From NCBI GenBank assembly GCA_023132435.1, contig JAGLYF010000105.1, positions 1 through 43,904 of the forward strand: DNA of 43,904 bases, in the 5' to 3' direction. The position numbers and the translations under genes were made by a program. Of the stretch, positions 10,892 through 21,290 are shown one piece after another. Source of the DNA: Calditrichia bacterium. GTDB taxonomy: Bacteria; Calditrichota; Calditrichia; JAJRVZ01. Each line of letters begins with the position of its first letter. Within the stretch, counting starts at the first letter, position 1. Under the pieces are notes generated by a model. The model did not search any database. It saw only the letters and a list, made by a program, of their open reading frames with translations, and was not told where the DNA came from.

Positions 10892-10926
10892 AGGTGTTTG
10901 ACGCAGGAAGAGAGTGGGATTTTCGT

Positions 10927-10955
10927 TTGACTTTGAAATGATAGACATCTAAATT
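10927..10955 (+). promoter_or_regulatory. probable sigma-70 promoter for secDF
   Basis: TTGACT at 10927-10932 and TAAATT at 10950-10955 are separated by 17 bases. The pair lies about 50 bases before the secD start, which has its own TAGGAGG at 10988-10994. The -35 is a near consensus match. Confidence 0.45.
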
Positions 10956-11004
10956 ATAAGCTTTTATGTGACGAAATTTTATTAAGTTAGGAGGTTATTT
11001 CTGC

Positions 11005-12888
11005 ATGCAGTCTAGTACTACAATGAAACTTTTTTTGATTCTTGCTGTGTTTGCACTCTCATTATATTTATTGTATCCTACCTATAAACTATCCCAAATG
11101 AGCGACGCAGAGAAAGAATCTCTTGAAATAGAAGACAGAAATGCGATCATCGATCTGAAATCAAAATCAGTGAACCTTGGTCTCGATTTACAGGGTGGTA
11201 TGCATGTAATTCTGGAAGTCGATGTGAAGGAATTACTTTATCAGTTAGCTAAAAATAAAAATGAAGCGTTTACCGAAGCCCTGGATGAGACAGCAATAGA
11301 AATTCAGGATTCTGATGAAAATTTTATTACGGTGTTTAATAGAAATCTGAAAGACAGAGGTAGCAGGTTAGTCCGATATTACGGTTCCAGAGAATTAAGT
11401 TCAGAAGATGATGTAATCAGCTATTTGCGTGATCAGACCTCAGAAACAGTAACCCGTGCCAAAGAGATTCTAACCAACCGGGTTGATGAGTTTGGTGTTT
11501 CTGAACCAATCATTCAGCAACAGGGTGATAACAGGATTATTATCGAACTTGCCGGTATTACTGATCCTACGCGTGTACGCCAACTCATCGGTAAAACTGC
11601 GAAACTCGAATTTCGGTTGTTAAAGGACAGGGAAATATTGCTAGCTGTTGCCGAAAAGATGCATGAGTACGTCCAGTCTCAAATTGCCCCGATGGACACA
11701 ACCGAAGAAGAAGTGGATGATGAAGGGGCAGAAGCGGATACCAGCGTAAGTCTGGATGAGCTTTTTGGATCTGAGGATTCCCAGGAAGCAGCAGTCGATA
11801 CTTCGGGTAAAGAGGAAGATGAATTATTTGAACAAGATTTATTCTTCCTGCACCCATCCAGCCAGCGGACATTACTTATACCCATTGAAAAAAAGGGAAA
11901 ATTCAGGGAATTTTTAACTCTTGAGGATATTCAGAAAATCATCCAGGATGAGGCAGGTGATGTTGAGTTTCTCTGGGGATCTAAGGCAGAATATGAAGAT
12001 CAGTTTATTGAAGTATTCCTGGTAAATACGCGATCAGAACTGACCGGCGAGACGATTATGGAAGCAGATCCCAGAGCCGGTAGTCAAATGGATCCTACTT
12101 CAATTGGAAAGTATGAGGTCTCTTTTACACTGAATGATGACGGCACACGTATTTTTTCCCGGGTAACCGGTGCAAACATTAAAAAACGTTTGGCAGTCGT
12201 TCTTGACAGACAAGTCTATCTTGCTCCGGAAATTCAGGTTAAAATAAGGGATGGCAGAAGCCGGATTACCGGATTGAATACAATGGAGGAAGCCCAGGAT
12301 CTTTCTATCATACTCCGTGCTGGTGCTCTTCCCGCACCTGTAAGGATTATCGAAGAACGGACCGTCGGTCCTTCACTCGGACTTGACTCTATTCTCAGTG
12401 GAAGCCGGTCGGCTTTATATGGAATGATTCTGGTGGCAATTTTTATGCTTATTTACTACAAGTTCTCCGGAGCATTAGCAAATATGGCATTAGCCTTAAA
12501 TATCATATTTATTATGGCTGTTATGGCTTATTTTAACGCGACTTTAACCTTACCGGGTATCGCCGGAATCATATTAACAATTGGTATTGCAGTTGATGCA
12601 AATGTATTAATCTTCGAGCGCATAAGAGAAGAACTTCAAAAAGGAAAGACGACTAAATCAGCGATAGATCAGGGCTATGGAAACGCATTGAGCGCAATCC
12701 TGGATGCTAATGTTACAACATTTATCGCAAGTGTGGTTTTATATACTTTTGGTTCCGGACCAATCAAGGGTTTTGCATTAACACTTATGATTGGTATTGT
12801 CGCCAGCATGTTTACAGCGATTGTTGTGACCCGTGTTGTTTTTGATTATGCCGTATCGAAATGGTCAATTAAAAAATTGAGTATCTAA
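11005..12888 (+). CDS. secD: protein translocase subunit SecD
   Basis: SecD works with SecF in the inner membrane to use the proton-motive force for late steps of Sec protein export. The 627 residues have an N-terminal membrane segment, the LGLDLQGGMHVILEV motif near residue 55, a large periplasmic P1 domain, and six C-terminal-type membrane segments beginning near GMILVAIFMLIYY. The conserved VDANVLIFERIREE is present. A low-complexity acidic stretch at about residues 228-275 (runs of E, D and S) sits inside the periplasmic region and is longer than in E. coli-like SecD. secF follows 15 bases later. The identification is secure. Confidence 0.96.
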   Translation: MQSSTTMKLFLILAVFALSLYLLYPTYKLSQMSDAEKESLEIEDRNAIIDLKSKSVNLGLDLQGGMHVILEVDVKELLYQLAKNKNEAFTEALDETAIEIQDSDENFITVFNRNLKDRGSRLVRYYGSRELSSEDDVISYLRDQTSETVTRAKEILTNRVDEFGVSEPIIQQQGDNRIIIELAGITDPTRVRQLIGKTAKLEFRLLKDREILLAVAEKMHEYVQSQIAPMDTTEEEVDDEGAEADTSVSLDELFGSEDSQEAAVDTSGKEEDELFEQDLFFLHPSSQRTLLIPIEKKGKFREFLTLEDIQKIIQDEAGDVEFLWGSKAEYEDQFIEVFLVNTRSELTGETIMEADPRAGSQMDPTSIGKYEVSFTLNDDGTRIFSRVTGANIKKRLAVVLDRQVYLAPEIQVKIRDGRSRITGLNTMEEAQDLSIILRAGALPAPVRIIEERTVGPSLGLDSILSGSRSALYGMILVAIFMLIYYKFSGALANMALALNIIFIMAVMAYFNATLTLPGIAGIILTIGIAVDANVLIFERIREELQKGKTTKSAIDQGYGNALSAILDANVTTFIASVVLYTFGSGPIKGFALTLMIGIVASMFTAIVVTRVVFDYAVSKWSIKKLSI

Positions 12889-12903
12889 AGGGAGAATGAA
12901 CGA

Positions 12904-13806
12904 ATGCGCTTTTTTTCTAAAACGAATATTGATTTTCTGGGAAAAAGAAAAATAGGATACGTTTTTAGTTGCATATTAATACTGACCGGTATTATATCTA
13001 TGGTCATGCATGGTGGGCTTCATTATAATATAGATTTTACCGGTGGTACATTAGTTCAGTTACAATTTGAAAAAGATGTAAGAATCGAAGATATCCGTAA
13101 AGCACTGGCATCGCAGGGCTATGGAGATGCTGAAATTAAACATTTTGGTACGGCGAATGAAATAGTCATTCGTACCGGTGTCGAACAAACAGCCGAAGAA
13201 CTAACTAATCGTTTTGAGCCCATCATTCAACAGGCCTTACCCGATAATCCTTTTGTTGAACAACGTCTTGAAAAAGTGGGTCCTAAAATTGGTAAAGAGT
13301 TGATTGTAGATGCTGTATCGGCCATTTTTTGGGCAATTATATTAATACTTTTCTACGTAATGTGGCGATTTGAATTAAAATTTGCCCTGGGGTCGATAAT
13401 CGCATTACTGCATGATGTATTCATTACTTTGGGAATATTTTCTATTCTTGATATTGAGATTTCAGCACCAATTATAGCGGCTATATTGACAATTGTGGGA
13501 TATTCGCTTAATGACACAATTGTTGTGTTTGACAGAATCCGTGAAAATCTGAAAGTGAAGCAAAAAGATAGTTCAGTCTTTCAAAGTATCATAAATAGAA
13601 GTTTAAATGAGACACTGAGCCGAACGATAATTACTTCTGTAACAACATTACTTGTGGTCACTATTTTATTCTTTTTTGGTGGAGAAGTCCTCAGATCATT
13701 TTCATTTGCGATGATTGTTGGTATAATAATCGGTACATACTCATCAATTTTTATTGCCAGTCCCTTTGTGCTTGAGTGGCAGTTAAAAAAAGCAACAGCA
13801 AAATAA
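12904..13806 (+). CDS. secF: protein translocase subunit SecF
   Basis: SecF pairs with SecD in the inner membrane. The 300 residues are typical. There is an N-terminal membrane helix, then NIDFTGGTLVQLQF, the SecF counterpart of the SecD motif, a short periplasmic domain, and five further membrane segments including ILTIVGYSLNDTIVVFDRIREN, whose VxFDR motif is diagnostic. GGGAGAATGAACG precedes the ATG. It is 15 bases from secD and a STAS protein gene follows 9 bases after its end, so all three are probably cotranscribed. Confidence 0.96.
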   Translation: MRFFSKTNIDFLGKRKIGYVFSCILILTGIISMVMHGGLHYNIDFTGGTLVQLQFEKDVRIEDIRKALASQGYGDAEIKHFGTANEIVIRTGVEQTAEELTNRFEPIIQQALPDNPFVEQRLEKVGPKIGKELIVDAVSAIFWAIILILFYVMWRFELKFALGSIIALLHDVFITLGIFSILDIEISAPIIAAILTIVGYSLNDTIVVFDRIRENLKVKQKDSSVFQSIINRSLNETLSRTIITSVTTLLVVTILFFFGGEVLRSFSFAMIVGIIIGTYSSIFIASPFVLEWQLKKATAK

Positions 13807-13815
13807 GGATTGAAT

Positions 13816-14157
13816 ATGGATTATTCTGTTTCTGAACAGGACGACATTGTTATAATTTCTTTAAATGGAAAGATAATGGGCGGCCCTGAAGCAACTGAGA
13901 TCAATGAAAAATTCAATCAACTGATTGATACTAAGAAACTTAAGATCGTAATCGATTTAAAAAATGTTGAATGGATGAATAGTTCCGGTTTGGGAATATT
14001 GATTGGGGCCGTATCACTTTTCAGGAATAATAACGGGCAATTACGCATAATCAACGTCTCAGAACGCATTCAAAATCTGCTAAAAATCACAAAGCTTGCC
14101 GGTATATTCGAAACGAGTAGTTCTCTGGAAGAAGCACTTTCATCATTTAAAAATTAA
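13816..14157 (+). CDS. STAS-domain anti-anti-sigma factor-like protein
   Basis: A 113-residue single STAS domain, the fold of anti-sigma factor antagonists such as SpoIIAA and RsbV. These small cytoplasmic proteins bind an anti-sigma kinase and are switched by phosphorylation of one serine or threonine. The family pattern is clear: VIISLNGKI, then VIDLKNVEWMNSSGLGILIGA, where the SSG serines are the expected phosphosite. I chose the ATG at 13816 because AAGGA ends 6 bases before it; an in-frame TTG at 13810 would leave no spacing. It follows secF by 9 bases. No partner kinase or sigma factor gene is in the window, so the pathway is unknown. Confidence 0.88.
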   Translation: MDYSVSEQDDIVIISLNGKIMGGPEATEINEKFNQLIDTKKLKIVIDLKNVEWMNSSGLGILIGAVSLFRNNNGQLRIINVSERIQNLLKITKLAGIFETSSSLEEALSSFKN

Positions 14158-14277
14158 GAATGATAGCTAACATTCCACAGGAATAATCTTGATCTTGTCC
14201 CGGCTTCCTGCTTCAATTTATTCTTTTAATTCCTTTCAGGTTTGGTTTACCTTAGTCAATAGAATATTTTTTCGATA

Positions 14278-14359
14278 TCAAAGATTTAATTCCCCCTTAG
14301 CAAAGGGGAAACCTTACTGTCGCTGTTTGATAAATCTAAAATTCATGAATAGATCAAGC
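14278..14359. repeat. dispersed repeat, short copy
   Basis: The sequence from GATTTAATTCCCCCTTAGCAA through ACTGTCGCTGTTTGA to AATCTAAAATTCATGAAT matches the two ends of the element at 33540-33719, but lacks about 100 central bases of that copy. The right end also matches bases 1-22. It is non-coding in all frames examined. Confidence 0.75.
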
Positions 14360-14507
14360 TAATAATCTGAGCTAATAGAAATTTTGACAATTTTATGATG
14401 AAATGATCTGGTTATTTTTTATGAAGTATTTAAAATATTGATTAACTTATTTATTGCTATCTATAAATAGATACATTTACAAAATGTTGAAATAAATGAT
14501 TAAATTA

Positions 14508-15876
<1,369 letters not shown>

Positions 15877-15898
15877 ACGATTTCCTGAAATATTTATC

Positions 15899-16741
15899 AT
15901 GTACTCAAAGATTAATAAGTTCGTTATATTTCTGATTTTTATATTGATTCTTCATCCCAGTGTGAAAGCGGAAGTGTTTTATATTATATACACTTCAAAT
16001 GTTAATGGCGTAATTGAAAATTGCGGCTGTGGATCAGATCCTTTGGGTGGTATTGGCAGAGTAAAATCAGTAATTGACCAGTTTAAAAAGGATAATAAAA
16101 ATGTCTTTGCGATTGATGGTGGTGACTATTTCAATTCTTATCCTTATCCAACTTTGAACAAAGCCATGTATAAAACTCTTGAGTTGATAAATTATGATTG
16201 CCTTGTACCAGGAGATCAGGAGTTTGTGGAGGGAAAGGTTTTTTATTCAAAATATGTCTCAAGTTTTAAAGAAAAAATTCTTTTATCCAATGCGGGATCA
16301 GATTACCAGGAAAGAATAAAGACAAAAATCGGATCGAATCAAGTGGTATTATATGGATACTTATCACCCTATATTTTTAATTTTATTGAAAAGCCTGATG
16401 ATCTAAATCTTTCAATTTTTGTGAATGCTAAACCGGAACCATCAGGGGAGAATGAATTTCATATTGCGATTATTCACGGATATCTCTCTAATGCCGAGCA
16501 ATTTGCCCTTGAAAACCCATCCATTGATTTAATCTTACTTGCTCATGATCAGCGCAAAGGTATATGGAAAAAAAATCAGGCAATAATTATTGGCAACGGT
16601 AAGGATTCTGAATATATATCGATTATTAAAGTTAACCAGGGCAGTCAGTGGAATATATCTGTAGATCAAAAGAAAATTAGTGAAGAATTACCGGAAGATA
16701 GTCAAATTGTCAAGATCATTGATGAATATAAAAGCAATTAA
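15899..16741 (+). CDS. secreted 5'-nucleotidase/metallophosphatase-like protein
   Basis: A 280-residue exported protein with a signal peptide ending near VKAE. It resembles the N-terminal calcineurin-type metallophosphatase domain of UshA/5'-nucleotidases: YTSNVNGVIENCGCGSDPLGG, AIDGGDYF and VPGDQEF lie in the expected order. Two metal-binding motifs look altered, with SNVNG where active enzymes have a D-x-H, and GDQE instead of GNHE. This cysteine-bearing NCGC(G) branch is known from many environmental genomes. There is no C-terminal nucleotidase domain. I chose the ATG at 15899 because it gives a proper signal peptide and avoids overlap with purA. Substrate unknown. Confidence 0.7.
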   Translation: MYSKINKFVIFLIFILILHPSVKAEVFYIIYTSNVNGVIENCGCGSDPLGGIGRVKSVIDQFKKDNKNVFAIDGGDYFNSYPYPTLNKAMYKTLELINYDCLVPGDQEFVEGKVFYSKYVSSFKEKILLSNAGSDYQERIKTKIGSNQVVLYGYLSPYIFNFIEKPDDLNLSIFVNAKPEPSGENEFHIAIIHGYLSNAEQFALENPSIDLILLAHDQRKGIWKKNQAIIIGNGKDSEYISIIKVNQGSQWNISVDQKKISEELPEDSQIVKIIDEYKSN

Positions 16742-16802
16742 AAAATCTATTAGTATGATCTATTAATAAACCAATGAGATCCTATAGAAAAAATTGTAAC
16801 TC

Positions 16803-16873
16803 GGAATTTGGAACTCGTAATTTGATTTGGGATATCTTCATGGTAAGGCTCATCGTTACCAGTTCCAAGTTCC
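16803..16873. repeat. imperfect inverted repeat
   Basis: GGAATTTGGAACTCGTAA at 16803-16820 pairs with TTACCAGTTCCAAGTTCC at 16856-16873, with 16 of 18 positions matching and a 35-base loop. It lies in the gap between the metallophosphatase gene and trpD. It could be a terminator-like fold or a small non-autonomous repeat. Confidence 0.5.
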
Positions 16874-16937
16874 GAATTCCAAATAAGTTCTCAGTACTCT
16901 CAGTGGTAAATAATTCAGATTAGTAATAAAGGTTACA

Positions 16938-17975
16938 ATGTCAAAGGTTATCCAGAGCGCGATCAATCGCCTTATTGAAGGAAAAAACCTTAATCGTACC
17001 GAGAGTAAAAAGGTCATGAAAATTATCATGCGTGGCGAGGCGACAGAAGCACAAATCTCTGCATTTCTTGTTGCTTTACGTATGAAAGGGGAAACAGTTG
17101 AAGAGGTGACCGGTGCAGCAGAGGCGATGAATGATGGGGCAACGCACATTAAATCCCGGTTTAAAAACATCGTTGACACATGTGGTACCGGAGGAGATTC
17201 CCTGAATACTTTTAATATATCTACAGCGGCGGCCTTTGTTGCCGCAGGAGCAGGTGTCGCTGTTGCGAAACATGGTAGTAAGTCTGTATCCAGTAAATGC
17301 GGTAGTTCAGATGTGTTGACAGCTCTTGGCGTTAATATTGATATTCCTCCGGAAGAAATGGAAAAATGTCTGTATGAAGTTGGTATCGCTTTTCTCTTTG
17401 CGCCCAAATTAAAGTCATCTTTACCATATGCCATGGGGCCAAGAAGGGAAATCGGAGCAAGAACTATTTTTAACATCTTAGGTCCCCTGACCAATCCTGC
17501 CAGGACAAAACGTCAATTGTTAGGTGTTTTTGACTCCCACCTTGTTCGTCTGATGGTTGAAGTTTTGAAAGAGCTGGGAGCAGTTCAGGCAATGGTTGTC
17601 CATGGAGAAGAAGGAATCGATGAAATCTCAATAAGCGGACCAACAAAAGTATGTGAACTAGTTGATGGTGCGATTTATGAGTATCATATTCGTCCGGATA
17701 ATTTTAAAATTCCCACGTCTCCTTTGCAGACAATTCAAAGTAAATCTGCCAGCCAGAACAAGTCAATCCTTATGAATGTATTAAGAGGAAAATCTTCACC
17801 TGCTTTGGATGTGGTTTTATTAAATGCCGGAGCTGCAATTAAGGTAAGCGGAAAAGTGAATTCGCTTTGGGATGGTGTCCAACTTGCGCGTGAATCCATT
17901 CAATCGGGCGCAGCGTTAGAAAAATTGAATAAAGTAAAGAAATTTACGAACCAGGTGAAACCAGAACAGGTTTGA
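16938..17975 (+). CDS. trpD: anthranilate phosphoribosyltransferase, divergent
   Basis: TrpD normally transfers phosphoribose from PRPP to anthranilate in tryptophan synthesis. The 345 residues show the fold and PRPP site clearly: DTCGTGGDSLNTFNIST with GTGGD at 83-87, RTIFNILGPLTNPA, and HGEEGIDEIS for the metal ions. Two anthranilate-side motifs differ from the usual form: KHGNR reads KHGSK (residues 111-115), and the usual H of the (Y/L)H(P/S)AM motif is Lys159 in KLKSSL. No other trp gene is present; it heads a run of cell-wall and DNA genes. It may still be a TrpD with adjusted contacts, or a relative with another substrate, as in the TrpD2/YbiB group. The fold call is secure; the substrate is not. 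Confidence 0.85.
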   Translation: MSKVIQSAINRLIEGKNLNRTESKKVMKIIMRGEATEAQISAFLVALRMKGETVEEVTGAAEAMNDGATHIKSRFKNIVDTCGTGGDSLNTFNISTAAAFVAAGAGVAVAKHGSKSVSSKCGSSDVLTALGVNIDIPPEEMEKCLYEVGIAFLFAPKLKSSLPYAMGPRREIGARTIFNILGPLTNPARTKRQLLGVFDSHLVRLMVEVLKELGAVQAMVVHGEEGIDEISISGPTKVCELVDGAIYEYHIRPDNFKIPTSPLQTIQSKSASQNKSILMNVLRGKSSPALDVVLLNAGAAIKVSGKVNSLWDGVQLARESIQSGAALEKLNKVKKFTNQVKPEQV

Positions 17976-17998
17976 TTAACTGCTTTAGGTCGCATATA

Positions 17999-19066
17999 TT
18001 GAAAAGAATACATATCACATCAGCATTTTTTAAGAAATCTCTGATAATTTTTGTTCTGATGATACCTGTTATCGTAGTATTGACCGTTGATTATTTCAGG
18101 GTGCCGGAATTAAATGAGGGGTCAGAACGGGTAGCCTTTATAATATCTAAAGGGGCCAGTATAAATACGATCGCAGATTCTCTTTTTGCTAAGGGATTAA
18201 TAAAAGATAAAGATCTGTTTGTGCTATGGCTTACCACCCTGGATAAAGACAGATCAATTAAGGCGGGGTATTATGAAATCCCAAAAGAATTAACATATGC
18301 CCAGTTAATATCTTTTTTATCCAAAGCCCCGCCAAAGGAGATTAAAGTAACGCTGATAGAAGGTTGGCGGGTTGAAGAGATTGCACAAGAACTACAAAAT
18401 AAAATAAATATTGATAAGGATAAATTTCTTCTCCTCGCTAATGATAGCCTCTTTATTAATAAATTAGACGTGGAAGCAGTCAGTTTGGAGGGATATTTAT
18501 TACCGGATACCTATCTCTTTTACTGGGGAGTGGATGAGAAAATTGTAATCAAATTTCTGATGAATCAATGTTTGGCAATATTTACAGATGATGCCAGAAA
18601 TCAGATCGATAAATATAAAATGACCATTCATCAGACACTTACCTTAGCATCCATTATTGAGGGAGAAGCCATCTTTGATGAAGAAAGGGAAATTATATCA
18701 TCGGTCTATCATAACCGGTTAAATCGTAGAATAAAATTGCAAGCTGACCCTACAATTCAGTATATTTTGGATGGTTCACCGAGAAGATTGCTATTAAAAG
18801 ATTTAGAAATAGATTCGCCTTACAATACCTATAAATATTATGGATTACCTCCCGGCCCCATATCAAATCCGGGTAAAAAATCAATACTTGCAGCCATCTA
18901 CCCCGCAAACACCAAGTATATTTATTTTGTGGCAAAGGGCGATGGAAGACATACATTCTCTATTAATGCCAGGGAACATCAGAGAGCAAAAACACAATTT
19001 GACCAGGTCAGACGTGAAGTAAATCGGAAAAAACGTCTTTCTAAAACAAAAAGAGATACTCAATGA
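17999..19066 (+). CDS. mltG: endolytic murein transglycosylase MltG
   Basis: MltG (YceG-like) is an inner-membrane enzyme that cuts nascent peptidoglycan strands and helps end glycan elongation. One N-terminal membrane helix (SLIIFVLMIPVIVVLTVDYF) is followed by a LysM-like section and the catalytic domain with LEGYLLPDTYLF, LASIIEGEA, which holds the catalytic glutamate, and QADPTIQYIL. I prefer the TTG at 17999, which has AGG about 10 bases upstream; the in-frame TTG at 17972 overlaps the trpD stop and has almost no spacing. It overlaps the helicase gene by ATGA, so the two are translationally coupled. Family assignment is secure. Confidence 0.93.
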   Translation: MKRIHITSAFFKKSLIIFVLMIPVIVVLTVDYFRVPELNEGSERVAFIISKGASINTIADSLFAKGLIKDKDLFVLWLTTLDKDRSIKAGYYEIPKELTYAQLISFLSKAPPKEIKVTLIEGWRVEEIAQELQNKINIDKDKFLLLANDSLFINKLDVEAVSLEGYLLPDTYLFYWGVDEKIVIKFLMNQCLAIFTDDARNQIDKYKMTIHQTLTLASIIEGEAIFDEEREIISSVYHNRLNRRIKLQADPTIQYILDGSPRRLLLKDLEIDSPYNTYKYYGLPPGPISNPGKKSILAAIYPANTKYIYFVAKGDGRHTFSINAREHQRAKTQFDQVRREVNRKKRLSKTKRDTQ

Positions 19067-21279
19067 GTTTTACTTCGAAAAATCTAAATTCAGTTCAACT
19101 TGAAGCTGTTAAAAGTAAAAATCAGCATATTTTGATTCTAGCAGGAGCGGGAAGCGGAAAAACAAGGACGCTTACTTACCGAATTGCCTATCTGATTCAT
19201 GAAAAGAATGTTGATCCATCGAATATTCTTGCGGTTACCTTTACTAATAAGGCTGCCCGGGAAATGAAAGAACGGGTTGAAAAATTAGCGAAGGGTAATT
19301 TGGCCAAACTATGGATCGGCACTTTCCATTCCATGTTTGCCAGATTATTAAGAATGGAAGCGAAGGCATTGCCTTATGGATCAGATTTTACGATCTATGA
19401 TAGCGATGATCAGGTAAATGCGATAAAAAAAGTGATGAGCATGTTAAATATTCCGCAGCAACTCCATTCGCCAAAATTGTTTCAGGCTCGTATCAGCCAG
19501 GCAAAAAACAAGATGATATCTCCGGATAAACTCGAAGTTAAAAAAGATGATAATTTTGATGTTCTTCTTCCAGATGTGTTTCGGCGTTATAATGAGTTCC
19601 TTCATGAGAATAATGCTGTGGATTTCGATGATTTGCTGCTTTTACCAATGCAATTGTTTAATGATCATCCTTCAATCCTCAAAAAATACCACCGCAAATT
19701 TAAATATATATTAGTCGATGAATACCAGGATACAAATAAGGCGCAATATAGCCTTATACATCAACTTATGAGCAAAAATAGCCATATTTGTGTTGTAGGG
19801 GACGAAGATCAGTCGATATACCGTTGGCGTGGGGCAGACATCAACAATATATTGAACTTTAATAAGGATTATCCGGAAGCAAAAGTATTTCGTCTTGAAG
19901 AGAACTATCGTTCAAATAAATACATATTAAATGGTGCCGGTGCGCTGATTTCTAATAATACAGAACGGCTGGGTAAAGATCTGTGGACCAATAGAAAAGA
20001 TGGTGATCCGATTATCCTGATGGATGCCGAGAATGAATCTGATGAAGCAAAAAAAATCGTAGAGAATATTCACAAAGAAATGTTCTCCAAAAAAAGAAGT
20101 TTCAAAGATATTGCCATTTTGTATAGAACAAATGCGCAAAGCCGGGCATTAGAAGATGAATTAAGAAAAAATGCGATTTCATATGCCATTGTAAGCGGTG
20201 TAAAGTTTTATGAACGTAAAGAAATCAAAGATATTCTCGCTTATTTAAAGGTTATAACCAATCCAAGAGACAGTGTGAGTTTGCGGAGAATTGTAAATTT
20301 CCCGTTAAGAGGAATTGGAGAAACCACAGTTGGGAAGATAGAAAAATTTGCAGAAGCGCTAAATATATCGCTTTTGGAAGGAATGGGAAAAGTTCAGGAG
20401 GTAATTTCTATATCATCGGGAATGGCCAACAGGGTACTTGAATTTTATGAGATGATTAACAAGTACCAAAAATCAAGTAAGAAAATCTCTGCTGCTGAGT
20501 TAACATCTTCATTGACACATGAGACCGGTATAATCACGCATTTGAAAAACGAATATGACCAATATGAAAGTGAAAGTCGTATAGATAATGTTTACGAATT
20601 ATTTAGTACAATCGAAATCTTTAGCACCGAACGTGAGCAAGAGAAAAAAGACAGTAGTTTAAGCGCCTTTTTGGAAGATGTCGCCCTTCTAAGTGATATT
20701 GATTCTATGAATACGACACGAAATTCCGTAACGATGATGACTCTTCACTCATCAAAAGGGCTTGAATTTCCGGTAATATTTATAACCGGAATGGAAATGG
20801 GACTATTTCCTCTCCAACGTAATTTTGCCGATAATTCAGAATTGGAGGAGGAGAGAAGACTCTTATATGTGGGTATGACCCGTGCTCAGGAGAATCTGTA
20901 TTTAAGTTATGCACGTTCACGCAGAAGATTTAACAATATCAACTATACGACACCTTCCTTATTTCTGGATGAGATACCATCGGAATTTACCGAAGAAAGA
21001 TTGGCAGGAAGCTCTGCAACCGGAAAAGGAAAAAGTAAACGTCATACCAGAAGGAAAAAGTTACTGGAATACTTCCACCAGGAAGATGAGTCACAGGAAG
21101 AAGTTACCAGTTATGCCATTGGCAGTCGGGTATACCACGAAACATTTGGTAAAGGAGAAGTTATTGGTGTAGAGGGGCAGGGGGATAAAATGAAGATATC
21201 TATTAAATTTGAAGGCGAAGTATATAAAAAACTCATTGCTCAGTATGCCAATCTAACCCCGATTGAAATATCAGATTAA
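19063..21279 (+). CDS. pcrA: UvrD/PcrA-type DNA helicase
   Basis: A superfamily 1A 3'-5' helicase acting in repair and replication restart. The 738 residues carry the ordered motifs: AGAGSGKT (27-34), TFTNKAAREMKERV, GTFHSMFARLLR, the Walker B VDEYQDTNKAQ, GDEDQSIYRWRGAD, TLHSSKGLEFPVIF and VGMTRAQENLYLSYA. The C-terminal segment SYAIGSRVYHETFGKGEVI is the Tudor-like tail typical of PcrA, known to contact RNA polymerase in Bacillus. The start ATG overlaps the mltG stop by four bases, and the next gene follows 11 bases later. Whether it is called uvrD or pcrA is convention; the tail favours pcrA. Confidence 0.93.
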   Translation: MSFTSKNLNSVQLEAVKSKNQHILILAGAGSGKTRTLTYRIAYLIHEKNVDPSNILAVTFTNKAAREMKERVEKLAKGNLAKLWIGTFHSMFARLLRMEAKALPYGSDFTIYDSDDQVNAIKKVMSMLNIPQQLHSPKLFQARISQAKNKMISPDKLEVKKDDNFDVLLPDVFRRYNEFLHENNAVDFDDLLLLPMQLFNDHPSILKKYHRKFKYILVDEYQDTNKAQYSLIHQLMSKNSHICVVGDEDQSIYRWRGADINNILNFNKDYPEAKVFRLEENYRSNKYILNGAGALISNNTERLGKDLWTNRKDGDPIILMDAENESDEAKKIVENIHKEMFSKKRSFKDIAILYRTNAQSRALEDELRKNAISYAIVSGVKFYERKEIKDILAYLKVITNPRDSVSLRRIVNFPLRGIGETTVGKIEKFAEALNISLLEGMGKVQEVISISSGMANRVLEFYEMINKYQKSSKKISAAELTSSLTHETGIITHLKNEYDQYESESRIDNVYELFSTIEIFSTEREQEKKDSSLSAFLEDVALLSDIDSMNTTRNSVTMMTLHSSKGLEFPVIFITGMEMGLFPLQRNFADNSELEEERRLLYVGMTRAQENLYLSYARSRRRFNNINYTTPSLFLDEIPSEFTEERLAGSSATGKGKSKRHTRRKKLLEYFHQEDESQEEVTSYAIGSRVYHETFGKGEVIGVEGQGDKMKISIKFEGEVYKKLIAQYANLTPIEISD

Positions 21280-21290
21280 CAGGAAGTTTT

